From Bacillota bacterium (GTDB taxonomy: Bacteria > Bacillota > Clostridia > Acetivibrionales > DSM-1351): DNA of 64,000 nucleotides. Shown here one piece after another: positions 18,026 through 27,040 of this stretch; within the stretch, counting starts at the first letter, position 1, and each line of letters begins with the position of its first letter. The DNA lies in the NCBI GenBank assembly GCA_023444055.1, contig JAEZRV010000080.1:8438-72437 (forward strand). The letters run 5' to 3'. The notes beneath the pieces are model-generated. The model made no database searches and was not told where the DNA came from. It worked only from the letters and a program-made list of their open reading frames with translations. Position numbers and translations under genes: made by a program.

Positions 18026-18747
18026 ATTCCACCCCCCCGTAAAGAACCAGCCGAGAGACTAAGACGCTTCTGTTGTACCTGCCTATACAAACGCCTGCTG
18101 ACCGGTAGTTGCTCCCCATTTCTCAGTATGAGATAATTGTCTCCAAGCTCCCGTACCTCATTTAAGTTGACTACAATGCCCTTAAAGCAGGACAAAAACT
18201 GCGGATAGACTGTCAGCTGTCCAGAAAGCTCCAAGAAGCTACCTGATACCGGAGCAAAGCAGTCCTTTAAATGAATATATGCTGAGCGATTCTGATAATC
18301 GGCATAAAGAATACGGTTAACGGCAATTTCCAGTGGCTGATTTCTTGAAATAACTGTAATGGAGGGACAGCTCTGCGACTCTGCAATTTTACAGTAGTGT
18401 AGTGCCCTAGAGAGCTTTTCCAATGTGGCTGGCTTTATTATGTAATCCGCTGCGCGGACATCGTAGCTTTTTACACCGAATTCGGAGCTAGTTGTAAGGA
18501 AAATAATATTGACATTCTCGTCTAGCTGTCTCAGCTCAAGCGCACGATCCACCCCATTTTCATTGTTTAGAAAAATATCCATAAAAACAACATCATAGCT
18601 ACCTGGTATATAATCACTCAGCAGTTCCCTTCCGCTACTAAATTCTTTTATATATATCGTCTGATTCTGTTCGTTTTCATATAGTCTTAAAAGGCTTCTG
18701 AGTATTTCCCACTCATTAGCTATATCATCTACAATTGCTACCTTCAT
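18022..18747 (-). CDS. LytTR-family response regulator
   Basis: A 241-residue response regulator. Receiver domain about 1-120 with the acidic pair Asp7-Asp8 (VDD), phospho-acceptor Asp57 (VVFMDIFL) and Lys in YIIKPA; LytTR DNA-binding domain about 138-235 (YADYQNRSAYIHLKD, FLSCFKGIVVNLNEV, LPVSRRLYRQV). It is first in the operon with the exported protein and the GHKL kinase, the usual partner class for LytTR regulators. Three direct repeats spaced 20 bp lie about 70-120 bases upstream and are likely its own binding sites, shared with the divergent plus-strand operon. Confidence 0.93.
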   Translation of the reverse strand: MKVAIVDDIANEWEILRSLLRLYENEQNQTIYIKEFSSGRELLSDYIPGSYDVVFMDIFLNNENGVDRALELRQLDENVNIIFLTTSSEFGVKSYDVRAADYIIKPATLEKLSRALHYCKIAESQSCPSITVISRNQPLEIAVNRILYADYQNRSAYIHLKDCFAPVSGSFLELSGQLTVYPQFLSCFKGIVVNLNEVRELGDNYLILRNGEQLPVSRRLYRQVQQKRLSLSAGSLRGGGI

Positions 18748-18814
18748 TTTAAATCCCTCATTTGTATACTATAATCCATTCAACATTATACCATTAAATA
18801 TTGAGAAAAGCTTG

Positions 18815-18867
18815 ACCGATTGCGCAGATTTTCTACCGCTTGTGCAGTTTTAAGACCGCTTGTTCAT
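18815..18867. promoter_or_regulatory. Three 20-bp-phased direct repeats, candidate LytTR operator
   Basis: ACCGATTGCGCAG starts at 18815, ACCGCTTGTGCAG at 18835 and ACCGCTTGTTCAT at 18855: exact 20-bp phasing, two helical turns. LytTR regulators (AgrA, VirR, ComE) bind direct repeats on one face of the helix, and the motif resembles the VirR box. The site lies between the LytTR regulator gene and the divergent receiver-like/SLH operon. Confidence 0.7.
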
Positions 18868-18979
18868 AAAATATTGATACCTATTTAACAAAATGCTACC
18901 TTAATTAAAGCTACTGAACTTCTGATGAAGAGGCTTGGTAGTTGTTTTTAAGTTTTCTATTAGAAAAGGGGGAGTCTAC

Positions 18980-19381
18980 GTGAATGTTGCATTGTGCGCA
19001 GCATTTCTGGAAGAGGATATCTGGGTAAACCGTCTTGTAACAGCTGCTTTCCCACAGAAGCTTGAACTCACAGAATGTAACAGCGCTAGGGCACTTTTGC
19101 CCTTGCTGGAGCTGAAGCCTTTTTCACTACTGGTCATTGTATTAAATGGTGTGGCTGGACTGGAGGCGGTGCGACAGCTTCGGGACAAAGCACCAGATGT
19201 GCCCCTTCTGTGGATTTCCGACGAGGATTACAGCCTGTTCGGCTATCAGTACCGTGCCACATATTTTTTACAAGAACCAGTATCTGATACAGAGTTGCAA
19301 ATGGCAGTAACAGGATGTCTGCGACATGGAGAGGAGAGAATACAAAATGGCAAAAACCATTGCGCTGTGCGGTGTCAATGA
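18980..19381 (+). CDS. Degenerate receiver-domain protein (pseudo-receiver 1)
   Basis: A 133-residue protein starting at GTG 18980, chosen because AAAAGGGGGAG lies 5 bases upstream; an ATG at 18935 is in frame but lacks such a site. The pattern beta-strand, helix and LLVIVLNGVAGLEAVRQLRDKAPDVPLLWIS has the spacing of a CheY-like receiver around strand 3, but the phospho-acceptor Asp is replaced by Val, the N-terminal acidic pair is missing, and the strand-5 Lys is replaced (FLQEPVS). It has no output domain. It overlaps the next gene by 35 bases. Such a protein could bind the LytTR regulator or another receiver without being phosphorylated. Function is inferred from fold resemblance only. Confidence 0.7.
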   Translation: MNVALCAAFLEEDIWVNRLVTAAFPQKLELTECNSARALLPLLELKPFSLLVIVLNGVAGLEAVRQLRDKAPDVPLLWISDEDYSLFGYQYRATYFLQEPVSDTELQMAVTGCLRHGEERIQNGKNHCAVRCQ

Positions 19382-19733
19382 AGAAATCACACACACATTG
19401 GAGCGATACGGCGATTACCGGCTTCTGAACTTTTACGATGAGCCTGAGCGACGAGGCAACGTAAAGTTAGCCTATTCCATGCTTTACGGTATACCTGTAG
19501 CACTTGCCGTCGTGGGCTATTCCGGAGCAGAAGGACTCGCCGCCTGCGATTACCTGCGAGCGCAGAATCACGCATTGCCAATCCTTTGGCTATGTGACCG
19601 AAGAGAATTTGAGTCTGAAGCAATGCGCCTTGGTGTAAACTTTTACAGCACTGGATCGCCCGTAGTAGAACCAGCAATAGCGGTTATTTTAAAAACAATA
19701 CATACGAAAGTTTCTGAAGGAGGAACAACATGA
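19347..19733 (+). CDS. Degenerate receiver-domain protein (pseudo-receiver 2)
   Basis: A 128-residue protein; ATG 19347 is preferred because GGAGAGGAGAG lies 8 bases before it (an ATG at 19326 is in frame but overlaps that site). It has the same fold pattern as the preceding gene: KTIALCG strand 1, VALAVVGYSGAEGLAACDYLR around strand 3-helix 3, LPILWLCDRREF strand 4. The phospho-acceptor position is Val and the strand-5 Lys is absent (FYSTGSPVVE). The two may have arisen by duplication though they are now quite different. Its stop overlaps the start of the giant SLH gene in an ATGA junction, so production of the two is coupled. Confidence 0.7.
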   Translation: MAKTIALCGVNEEITHTLERYGDYRLLNFYDEPERRGNVKLAYSMLYGIPVALAVVGYSGAEGLAACDYLRAQNHALPILWLCDRREFESEAMRLGVNFYSTGSPVVEPAIAVILKTIHTKVSEGGTT

Positions 19734-22700
19734 AAAAACGAATTTTAAGCATTCTGCTGTGCTTATGCATAGTAATGAGCCTGATACCCACAACTGTGTG
19801 GGCAGCGGATGACCCTTCAATATCCATTGGGGGAGTGGTAGTTGACAACAATGATTGGTATGCAACAACTGACACAAACGGTACAGTGACTACACAAGGT
19901 GCAATTTCAATTAACAGTAACATACATGTTGTATTAGGCGACGTTAACGGTACGCCTACCGCTACAGTTACACTTAAAAACGCCACTATCGAAAATTCTG
20001 AAAATAGGCATGCTATCAACGTGGAAGGTTATGACCTGAATATCGTTTTAGAGGGCACATCAAATCAGATTGGTGTAAATGCAACAAATGAATATGGTAA
20101 TGCAATTTACAGCTCGACTGGTAACAAGGTGACAATCACAGGTGAGGGAGATCTTACACTAAAGGGATATTACAGCATTAGTGTCAACGGTCTAGGAGAT
20201 GTGAACATTAATACCACAGGCAATTTGAATATAGCTTCTGTCTGGCAGATGGTTCAGACCTCTGGGAGCGTTACAGTAGCTGCAAAAAGCATTGAAGCGA
20301 CAGGGTATTATTTTTACGGATATGCCGTATCACTTACTGCTACAGACGGCGATATTCACGCAACTGGCAGTGGTCAATATGGAATTCAAGCAAGCGGCGA
20401 TGTCACAGTTTCTGCTCCAAATGGTGCGATTTCTATTTCAGGAGTTGAATATGCAATTAAAGCCACAGATTATTCCGCCAACGTTGCTGCAAAGAATGAT
20501 GTAACACTGACTGGAACAGTGCAGGGTAAGGAGATATCCATCACCTCAGAGACAGGCAACTTAACCATCAACGGTTATTTTGGAGCTATTGAAAGCGCTC
20601 AAACCTCAGTTACGCTGTCTGCACCGTCAGGAGATGTGTTTCTGAATGCCAAAAATAATTCCAACATCATCTCAGGAAGCAATAATTTCACCCTTGCCAT
20701 TACAGCAGCTGGAAAGCTGGAGGCAAAGGGTCCATATGGAATAGATATCTATGGAACTGCAACCATCAAGGCGGATAAAGTGTCTGTAGAAAACACCTCC
20801 GATGGTTATGGCTTCAATGGCGGAGCATTGACTATCACAAGCCCTAGCGGAGGTAACTGCTCAGAGGTGTATATCTCAGGTGGAAAAGGCAACAGGGACG
20901 CTATTAATGCATTTAGAGATGTGAGCATTAAGGCAGATAAAGTTACGATTAAGGCAGGTTCCAATGCCGAACATGCTATCAACGCCTCCAGCATTATCGG
21001 AGATGTCACGGTCACTATTGGAGACACGGGATTAATTGTAGGTGCAATTTATATCAAAGGTACCAATGCTATTTCTGCAGGTATGCTACAAGCAGAAAAG
21101 AACGGTAATAACGCATCTTACGGACTGAACCTGAATAAGAACACCCCGTCACAAAGTACCTACTACAAGGCTGGGGATGGCTATGTGATTTTTGTGCCTG
21201 CAGCGGGAGATGTTCCGGCCACCTTGCTTCTAAATAATGCAACAATCCAAAATCAGACTACACGTACCGATAACGCAATAGGAATGGAAAACGAAGGTAT
21301 TGCACTGCCCACAGGCAACATTATCATAAAGGTAGAGGGAACAAATAGTATTAAGTCTTACTATGGAGACGGCATAGGTTATTTGGGGAGTCACGTTACT
21401 TTGGCTGGTAGCGGTGTCCTGAACGTAGACGGTACAGCAGGCGACATCATGTTAGATGACGGCTCTTTTTCCTTTGCAGATGGTGCTGACGTGACCCTTA
21501 ACGCTGTAGTATCGGTAATAAATGATAATATACCTCAAAATACTGATACTGTTTACGGCAATATGACTGTAAATACATATTTCAGGAGTCTGTACAGCGA
21601 TGCTATAATTGCCAACGGAGCAACTGTGACCATTCCCGAGGGACAAATGCTTTGGATGGATGAAACCAATTCCATAACCATTAACGGGCAACTTATAAAT
21701 AATGGTACAATAGTTCTGCCATACAATTATACTATGGAGCAAATACAGGCTTTAAATCTTACAGGAAACATATTGATGCGTAATGGAGAGGAAAACAAAT
21801 ATAGAATTTATGTAGATGGCAATATTTATGCCTATGGCGGCAAGGTGGACTATAATTTTTCTTTTAACAGTGCACCCACTGAGGTTACTTATTATGAAAC
21901 AGTCAACGGATATTTTATCTTTACGCCTGCGACAGACGATACACAGGCTAAGCTAACTTTACACAATGTAGATCTTTTTGGGTATTTTACGCTACCTGAC
22001 GTTCCGCTAACTTTTGATTTGGAGGGTGTAAATACAATAGAGTCAATAGATGCGTCTGCTTCCATAATTATTGAAGGTGACGGCAAGTTGGATGTATATG
22101 ATTTCAAGAACAGCAAAGCCGAAGCTACACTTACTGTGAACAGTGGTGCAACGCTTAATACAAAGTATAATACAACTGAAAATAACAAAACAACATATAC
22201 AATATTCGGTAACTACACGTTGAGTGAAGATTCAAGATTTTATGTAGGACCATCCCAAAAATTAGTGTTGTTACCTGATGCAGTTTTCACACTTAGATAT
22301 GATGGAAATATAGAGTTCCATAGTGGTACAACACTTGAAGATATGACAATTGGTGCAGGAGCATCCATTGTTAATAATACTCATATAACTCTGCCCCAAG
22401 GAACAACACCAGCACAGATTGCGGCACTGCCTCTAAGTGGAAGTGGAGTGGTGAGGGTAACTACAGCGTATGATAACCATGGATACCCTGAAACATGGGA
22501 TACATATACAAATGAAGGCTTACCAATTACGGTAGTAGATGGTGACGATTTAACGCTGACAGATACAGAAGTTCTAGAGTCGGATAATAAGGGTTATACT
22601 TGGAGTAAAACAGGTGAGGGCAATGATGAGGTTTGGACATTGACACTGAAAAACATTTGCATTGACGGTAGCCTGTATCTGCCCAACAAAGCAATTGTAC

Positions 22701-24907
22701 TTAATTCCACTGCCGACAGCATCATCAACGGAAGCATTGGCACGGATAGTGGTTATGCACTTGATATTACCTTTACAGGTACTGCACCACTAACCATCGG
22801 TGGTTGGATTAACGGAGGAATAGATGGTGATATTATAACTGTTCAGAGCGGTGCAAAGGTAACAGTTGACGGAGAAATATTCTTGGGTGCCAGCGGTGGT
22901 GCAAACGGCACTCTGAATGTTACTGGAGCTGAAACAACCCTCAATGTAGCTTCTTCAATGGGCTATGCGGTTATGTGCGACAGAGTGAATGTAGAGAACG
23001 GAGCAACAATGAATGTTAAGGCACAGGGCGAAGGTAGCGTTGGCGTAAAAGCCTTGACGGGTGTTAGTATTACAGGCGGCTCAACGCTTACAGCGGGATG
23101 TGATTTCGGTGTTTATATTATTGATGGCAAGCTGACTGTAGACGACAACAGTAAGCTTATTACTAATGCCGCAGTTGCTCCCTTCTGCATCGTAGATACA
23201 ACCTCAGCTAAGTTACAGAGCGATGTTCTTTATCTCTCGGGCAAACCAGACGGAACAGAAATTGACTATGTAAAAGGAACAACTGATTTCAGCGGCAGCG
23301 GTAAATATTCTACCTACTGGAGCCTTGTTAAAACAGTTGGCAGTTTGAAAGTATCGGATGAAAACAACGAACCCGTTACCTTGACAGGTGCGGTGCAGGG
23401 AGAGAAATTAGAATTTAAAATTCCTACTTACAATGTTATTGTACAAAATGATGGAAATGGTACGGCAAGTGCAAATCTTACCACTGCAAGTCAAGGAACA
23501 GAAATAACCCTGACGGCTACTCCAAATAGCAACTACAAGTTCAAGGAATGGCAAGTCATCAGCGGTGGCGTGACTATTATAGGCAACAAATTTACTATGC
23601 CCAATGGAGATGTGACGGTAAGAGCAATGTTTGAACCTATTACCAATAATAATGGTGGCGGTTCAGGCGGAAACCCATCCGGTGGTAACTCTCCAAAGCC
23701 TGCTGACAAACCGTTAGATACGTCAAATTTTGTGAAAGATGGAATCCTTACCTATCATATAACTGAAATCATGGCGAAGGGTGCAATCAAAGCAGCACAA
23801 GACTTTGCAAAGAAGTCCGGCAAATCAGCGAATGGTATTGTTGTAGAGTTTACCGCAGACAATGCTACTAACTATCACAGCCTTGTCATCAATATTGATT
23901 CCGAAGCAGTTGACCAATTTAAAAAAGACGGTGTTAAGTTTGTAAAAATTGGATCTTCTATCTTTGCTATTATGCTTGACACACAGACCATTGCTGAGAT
24001 TGATAAACAGTCAAGCGGCATGGTTATGATTTCAGCAATGAAGCAAAACAAACTATCTGATGAAGCAAAAAAACTCATCGGCAGCCGCCCAGTGTTCGAC
24101 ATCACTGTGACATACCAGAAAAACAACAAAACTGAGTATATTAACAGCTTCGGCAAGGGTATGGTTACTCTGGGCATCTGTTATAAAGCAGCAGATAATG
24201 AAAAGGCTGATGACCTGTTCGGTTTCTATGTCGATAAAAATGGTAAACCGCATCTGCTTTCAAATTCAATTTATGCAAACGGCAAGGTGATTATCGGAAT
24301 AAACAGCCTTTCAACCTACGGTGTAGGTTATACTACTAGTACTCCAGTGTTCACAGACACTGCAAAGCATTGGGCAAAGGACAACATTGATTTTATAGCC
24401 AGTCGTGACCTGATTAGCGGAACAAGTGCAACAACGTTCACCCCAAATACTGCTATCACCCGTGCAACATTCCTAATGGCATTGGGTAAGCTCTCCGGCG
24501 CAGATGTGAGTAGTTATAAAACATCAAGTTTCACTGATGTTAAAAACACTGACCCTGCAATGCCTTATATAGAATGGGCAGTTAAAAACAAAATCGTTAA
24601 TGGTATCGGTAACGGCAAGTTCGGCCCCGATCAGCAAATCAGCCGTCAGGACATGGCTGTAATGATGCTGAACTATGCAAAGGCTACAGGCTACGAGCTC
24701 CCTGTATCCGTTGCGGCAGTTGAATTTTTGGATAACGCAAAGATTTCCGCTTATGCAAAAAATGCAGTAGCTGCTATCCAGCAAGCTGGTATCATGTCAG
24801 GCAAGGGCAATAGTTCTTTCGATCCAAAGGGAAAAGCTACTCGTGCGGAGGCGTCAACAATTCTGCGCCACTTCGTAGAACTTATCATTGATGAAGAAAT
24901 AGCATGA
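19730..24907 (+). CDS. Giant S-layer-anchored surface protein with beta-helix-like repeats
   Basis: A 1725-residue exported protein. Signal peptide 1-25; a very long repetitive beta-strand region (about 30-1220) rich in Asn, Gly, Thr and Ile with carbohydrate-binding/adhesin-like repeats such as ITGEGDLTLKG and ITSPSGG, probably a right-handed beta-helix; a divergent InlB B-type repeat about 1232-1302 (YNVIVQNDGNGTAS to VRAMFEP); a Gly/Asn/Pro linker; a domain about 1330-1530; and three SLH domains about 1540-1720 (VFTDTAKHWA, SFTDVKNTDP, FLDNAKISAYA) which bind pyruvylated wall polymers. No catalytic motif was seen. It is coupled to the two pseudo-receivers and divergent from the LytTR system, which probably controls it. 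Adhesion to substrate or cells is the most likely role. Confidence 0.88.
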   Translation: MKKRILSILLCLCIVMSLIPTTVWAADDPSISIGGVVVDNNDWYATTDTNGTVTTQGAISINSNIHVVLGDVNGTPTATVTLKNATIENSENRHAINVEGYDLNIVLEGTSNQIGVNATNEYGNAIYSSTGNKVTITGEGDLTLKGYYSISVNGLGDVNINTTGNLNIASVWQMVQTSGSVTVAAKSIEATGYYFYGYAVSLTATDGDIHATGSGQYGIQASGDVTVSAPNGAISISGVEYAIKATDYSANVAAKNDVTLTGTVQGKEISITSETGNLTINGYFGAIESAQTSVTLSAPSGDVFLNAKNNSNIISGSNNFTLAITAAGKLEAKGPYGIDIYGTATIKADKVSVENTSDGYGFNGGALTITSPSGGNCSEVYISGGKGNRDAINAFRDVSIKADKVTIKAGSNAEHAINASSIIGDVTVTIGDTGLIVGAIYIKGTNAISAGMLQAEKNGNNASYGLNLNKNTPSQSTYYKAGDGYVIFVPAAGDVPATLLLNNATIQNQTTRTDNAIGMENEGIALPTGNIIIKVEGTNSIKSYYGDGIGYLGSHVTLAGSGVLNVDGTAGDIMLDDGSFSFADGADVTLNAVVSVINDNIPQNTDTVYGNMTVNTYFRSLYSDAIIANGATVTIPEGQMLWMDETNSITINGQLINNGTIVLPYNYTMEQIQALNLTGNILMRNGEENKYRIYVDGNIYAYGGKVDYNFSFNSAPTEVTYYETVNGYFIFTPATDDTQAKLTLHNVDLFGYFTLPDVPLTFDLEGVNTIESIDASASIIIEGDGKLDVYDFKNSKAEATLTVNSGATLNTKYNTTENNKTTYTIFGNYTLSEDSRFYVGPSQKLVLLPDAVFTLRYDGNIEFHSGTTLEDMTIGAGASIVNNTHITLPQGTTPAQIAALPLSGSGVVRVTTAYDNHGYPETWDTYTNEGLPITVVDGDDLTLTDTEVLESDNKGYTWSKTGEGNDEVWTLTLKNICIDGSLYLPNKAIVLNSTADSIINGSIGTDSGYALDITFTGTAPLTIGGWINGGIDGDIITVQSGAKVTVDGEIFLGASGGANGTLNVTGAETTLNVASSMGYAVMCDRVNVENGATMNVKAQGEGSVGVKALTGVSITGGSTLTAGCDFGVYIIDGKLTVDDNSKLITNAAVAPFCIVDTTSAKLQSDVLYLSGKPDGTEIDYVKGTTDFSGSGKYSTYWSLVKTVGSLKVSDENNEPVTLTGAVQGEKLEFKIPTYNVIVQNDGNGTASANLTTASQGTEITLTATPNSNYKFKEWQVISGGVTIIGNKFTMPNGDVTVRAMFEPITNNNGGGSGGNPSGGNSPKPADKPLDTSNFVKDGILTYHITEIMAKGAIKAAQDFAKKSGKSANGIVVEFTADNATNYHSLVINIDSEAVDQFKKDGVKFVKIGSSIFAIMLDTQTIAEIDKQSSGMVMISAMKQNKLSDEAKKLIGSRPVFDITVTYQKNNKTEYINSFGKGMVTLGICYKAADNEKADDLFGFYVDKNGKPHLLSNSIYANGKVIIGINSLSTYGVGYTTSTPVFTDTAKHWAKDNIDFIASRDLISGTSATTFTPNTAITRATFLMALGKLSGADVSSYKTSSFTDVKNTDPAMPYIEWAVKNKIVNGIGNGKFGPDQQISRQDMAVMMLNYAKATGYELPVSVAAVEFLDNAKISAYAKNAVAAIQQAGIMSGKGNSSFDPKGKATRAEASTILRHFVELIIDEEIA

Positions 24908-24950
24908 GGCTAGAACCAGAAAGATGCCGATAAGCGGCGGATATAACAAC

Positions 24951-24994
24951 AAAAAGCTTAGAACCCTTATCCAATAAGGATTCTAAGCTTTTTT
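24951..24994. terminator. Bidirectional terminator between SLH gene and atp operon
   Basis: Two 20-base arms (24951-24970 and 24974-24993, 19 of 20 paired) with a 3-base loop; T run on the plus strand after the stem and A run before it, so it can end both the SLH transcript and the converging atp operon. Confidence 0.92.
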
Positions 24995-25059
24995 CTATCA
25001 AAATGTAATATATAAGAATACATATTGTACCAAGTCTAATAATGGTTACAATATAAATA

Positions 25060-25461
25060 TCATTTTTGATTTGTAATCTTTATACGAGCCATAGCTCTTG
25101 CGAGTGCAGCCTTTGATCGTACATACTCTATCTGGCAAAGTTGCTTTTGTAGCCTTTCTTCTGCACGTTCTTTAGCTGCCTTTGCTCTATTTAAATCTAT
25201 TTCTTCTGGGTATTCAGCAGTATCAGTTAATAATACAACCCTATCAGGCATAATCTCAGCAAAGCCCTCTGTAATAAGAGCCTCTATCCATTTACCCTCT
25301 GCTTTAATTTTGAGTGCTCCTACATCTACCGCTACAACTGTAGGTGCATGTTGAGCAAGAACTCCCATTTCTCCGTCAACAGTTCTAAATATAACCTCTT
25401 CTGCTTCAGCACAAAAAAACTTTCTTTCCGGTGTTAAAACCTCTAAAAAAAATGTGGGCAT
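25060..25461 (-). CDS. atpC: ATP synthase F1 epsilon subunit
   Basis: A 133-residue epsilon subunit of the F1 central stalk. The N-terminal beta-sandwich (TFFLEVLTPERKFF, GEMGVLAQHAPTV) and C-terminal two-helix arm (LNRAKAAKERAEERL) are both present, so the inhibitory arm is full length. GGAGG lies about 10 bases upstream of the ATG. Last gene of the atp operon, after atpD, ending at the bidirectional terminator. Confidence 0.97.
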   Translation of the reverse strand: MPTFFLEVLTPERKFFCAEAEEVIFRTVDGEMGVLAQHAPTVVAVDVGALKIKAEGKWIEALITEGFAEIMPDRVVLLTDTAEYPEEIDLNRAKAAKERAEERLQKQLCQIEYVRSKAALARAMARIKITNQK

Positions 25462-25545
25462 ATCTTAATAACCTCCATGAGTTACAAAGTAGCGTTAAAA
25501 TAAGTCGAATAATGATCAGACAAAAATATTGCCTACGTAAATTAA

Positions 25546-26943
25546 TTATTCGTCTGCTTCTTTTGCTGCTTCATACACCTCGTCAATAGTACCCTTCATA
25601 TAGAAGGCTGATTCTGGGATGTCATCCATTTTGCCGTCTAATATTTCTTTAAAACCACGTATAGTTTCTTTAAGTGGTACATATTTACCTTTATAACCTG
25701 TAAATTGTTCTGCAACAAAGAATGGTTGCGATAAATATCTTTGTATTTTTCTAGCTCTAAATACAGTTAATTTGTCTTCTTCAGGCAACTCATCCATACC
25801 GAGTATCGCTATAATATCTTGAAGTTCTTTGTTTCTCTGTAAAACCTCTTGAACTCTTCTGGCAACATTATAGTGCTCATCACCAATTACTTTAGGATCA
25901 AGTAGTCTTGAAGTAGATTCAAGTGGATCAACAGCTGGATAAATACCCATAGCAACAATATCTCTGCTTAAAACTGTAGTAGCATCCAAGTGTGCGAAAG
26001 TAGTCGCAGGCGCTGGATCTGTCAAGTCATCAGCAGGTACATAAACTGCCTGTACTGACGTAATAGAACCTTTTTTTGTAGATGCTATTCTCTCTTGAAG
26101 TGCACCAACTTCTGTAGCAAGTGTTGGTTGATAACCAACCGCGGAAGGAATTCTACCTAAAAGCGCGGAAACCTCTGAACCTGCTTGTATGAATCTGAAT
26201 ATATTATCTATAAACAAAAGAACATCCTGTCCCATTGTATCTCTGAAATATTCCGCCATAGTAAGTCCTGTAAGACCAACTCTCATTCTAGATCCTGGCG
26301 GCTCATTCATCTGTCCGAATACCATAGCAGTCTTTGAGATAACACCTGACTCAGTCATTTCATTCCATAAGTCGTTACCTTCTCTTGTTCTTTCACCAAC
26401 ACCTGTAAATACTGAATAACCTCCATGCTCATTAGCAACATTTCTGATTAATTCCATTATCAATACAGTCTTACCAACTCCAGCTCCACCAAACAAACCA
26501 ATTTTTCCACCTTTTGCATATGGTGCAAGCAAATCAACTACTTTTATACCAGTCTCAAGAATTTCGGTTGAAGGCTTCTGTTCTTCAAATGAAGGCGCAG
26601 GCCTATGTATTGGAAGATACTCAGCCGTCTCAACAGGTGCTCCCTTATCAACAGGCTCACCTAAAACATTAAATACTCTGCCTAAAACTTCTTTTCCAAC
26701 AGGAACTTTTATTGGATCTCCTGTGTCTAAAGCGTCCATTCCTCTAACTAAACCATCAGTAGAAGACATAGCAACGCACCTAACAGTATTATTTCCTAGA
26801 TGCTGTACTACTTCACCAGTTATTGTTTCCGAATCCATTGGTATTTTTATAGCGTTATATATATTTGGTAAATTTCCATCTTCAAACCTTATATCTAGTA
26901 CAGGTCCTATTACTGTTACAATTTTCCCAGTACTTCCAGCCAT
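25546..26943 (-). CDS. atpD: ATP synthase F1 beta subunit
   Basis: A 465-residue catalytic subunit. P-loop GGAGVGKT (about 154-161), the DELSEED-equivalent DELPEEDK near 395, and the catalytic region GERTREGND are all intact. GGGAGG precedes the ATG. It lies between atpG and atpC in the standard Firmicutes order. Confidence 0.98.
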   Translation of the reverse strand: MAGSTGKIVTVIGPVLDIRFEDGNLPNIYNAIKIPMDSETITGEVVQHLGNNTVRCVAMSSTDGLVRGMDALDTGDPIKVPVGKEVLGRVFNVLGEPVDKGAPVETAEYLPIHRPAPSFEEQKPSTEILETGIKVVDLLAPYAKGGKIGLFGGAGVGKTVLIMELIRNVANEHGGYSVFTGVGERTREGNDLWNEMTESGVISKTAMVFGQMNEPPGSRMRVGLTGLTMAEYFRDTMGQDVLLFIDNIFRFIQAGSEVSALLGRIPSAVGYQPTLATEVGALQERIASTKKGSITSVQAVYVPADDLTDPAPATTFAHLDATTVLSRDIVAMGIYPAVDPLESTSRLLDPKVIGDEHYNVARRVQEVLQRNKELQDIIAILGMDELPEEDKLTVFRARKIQRYLSQPFFVAEQFTGYKGKYVPLKETIRGFKEILDGKMDDIPESAFYMKGTIDEVYEAAKEADE

Positions 26944-27040
26944 ATTTACCTCCCATCTACGTGCTTATACACGAAATTAAAAAAGTAGCGTAAAACAATT
27001 GCAGTATCTTTATTTTTTAGCTCACACATTTACACTTTCC

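Noticed and set aside
13945..18747. The two-component system next to the hemicellulase operon as the XydS/XydR regulator of xyl-doc clusters
   Set aside because: XydR is an AraC-type regulator as I recall; this regulator is LytTR and its kinase GHKL. Its operon ends at a terminator before the hemicellulase promoter region, and the phased repeats lie on the other side. Regulation of the hemicellulases by this pair is not supported.
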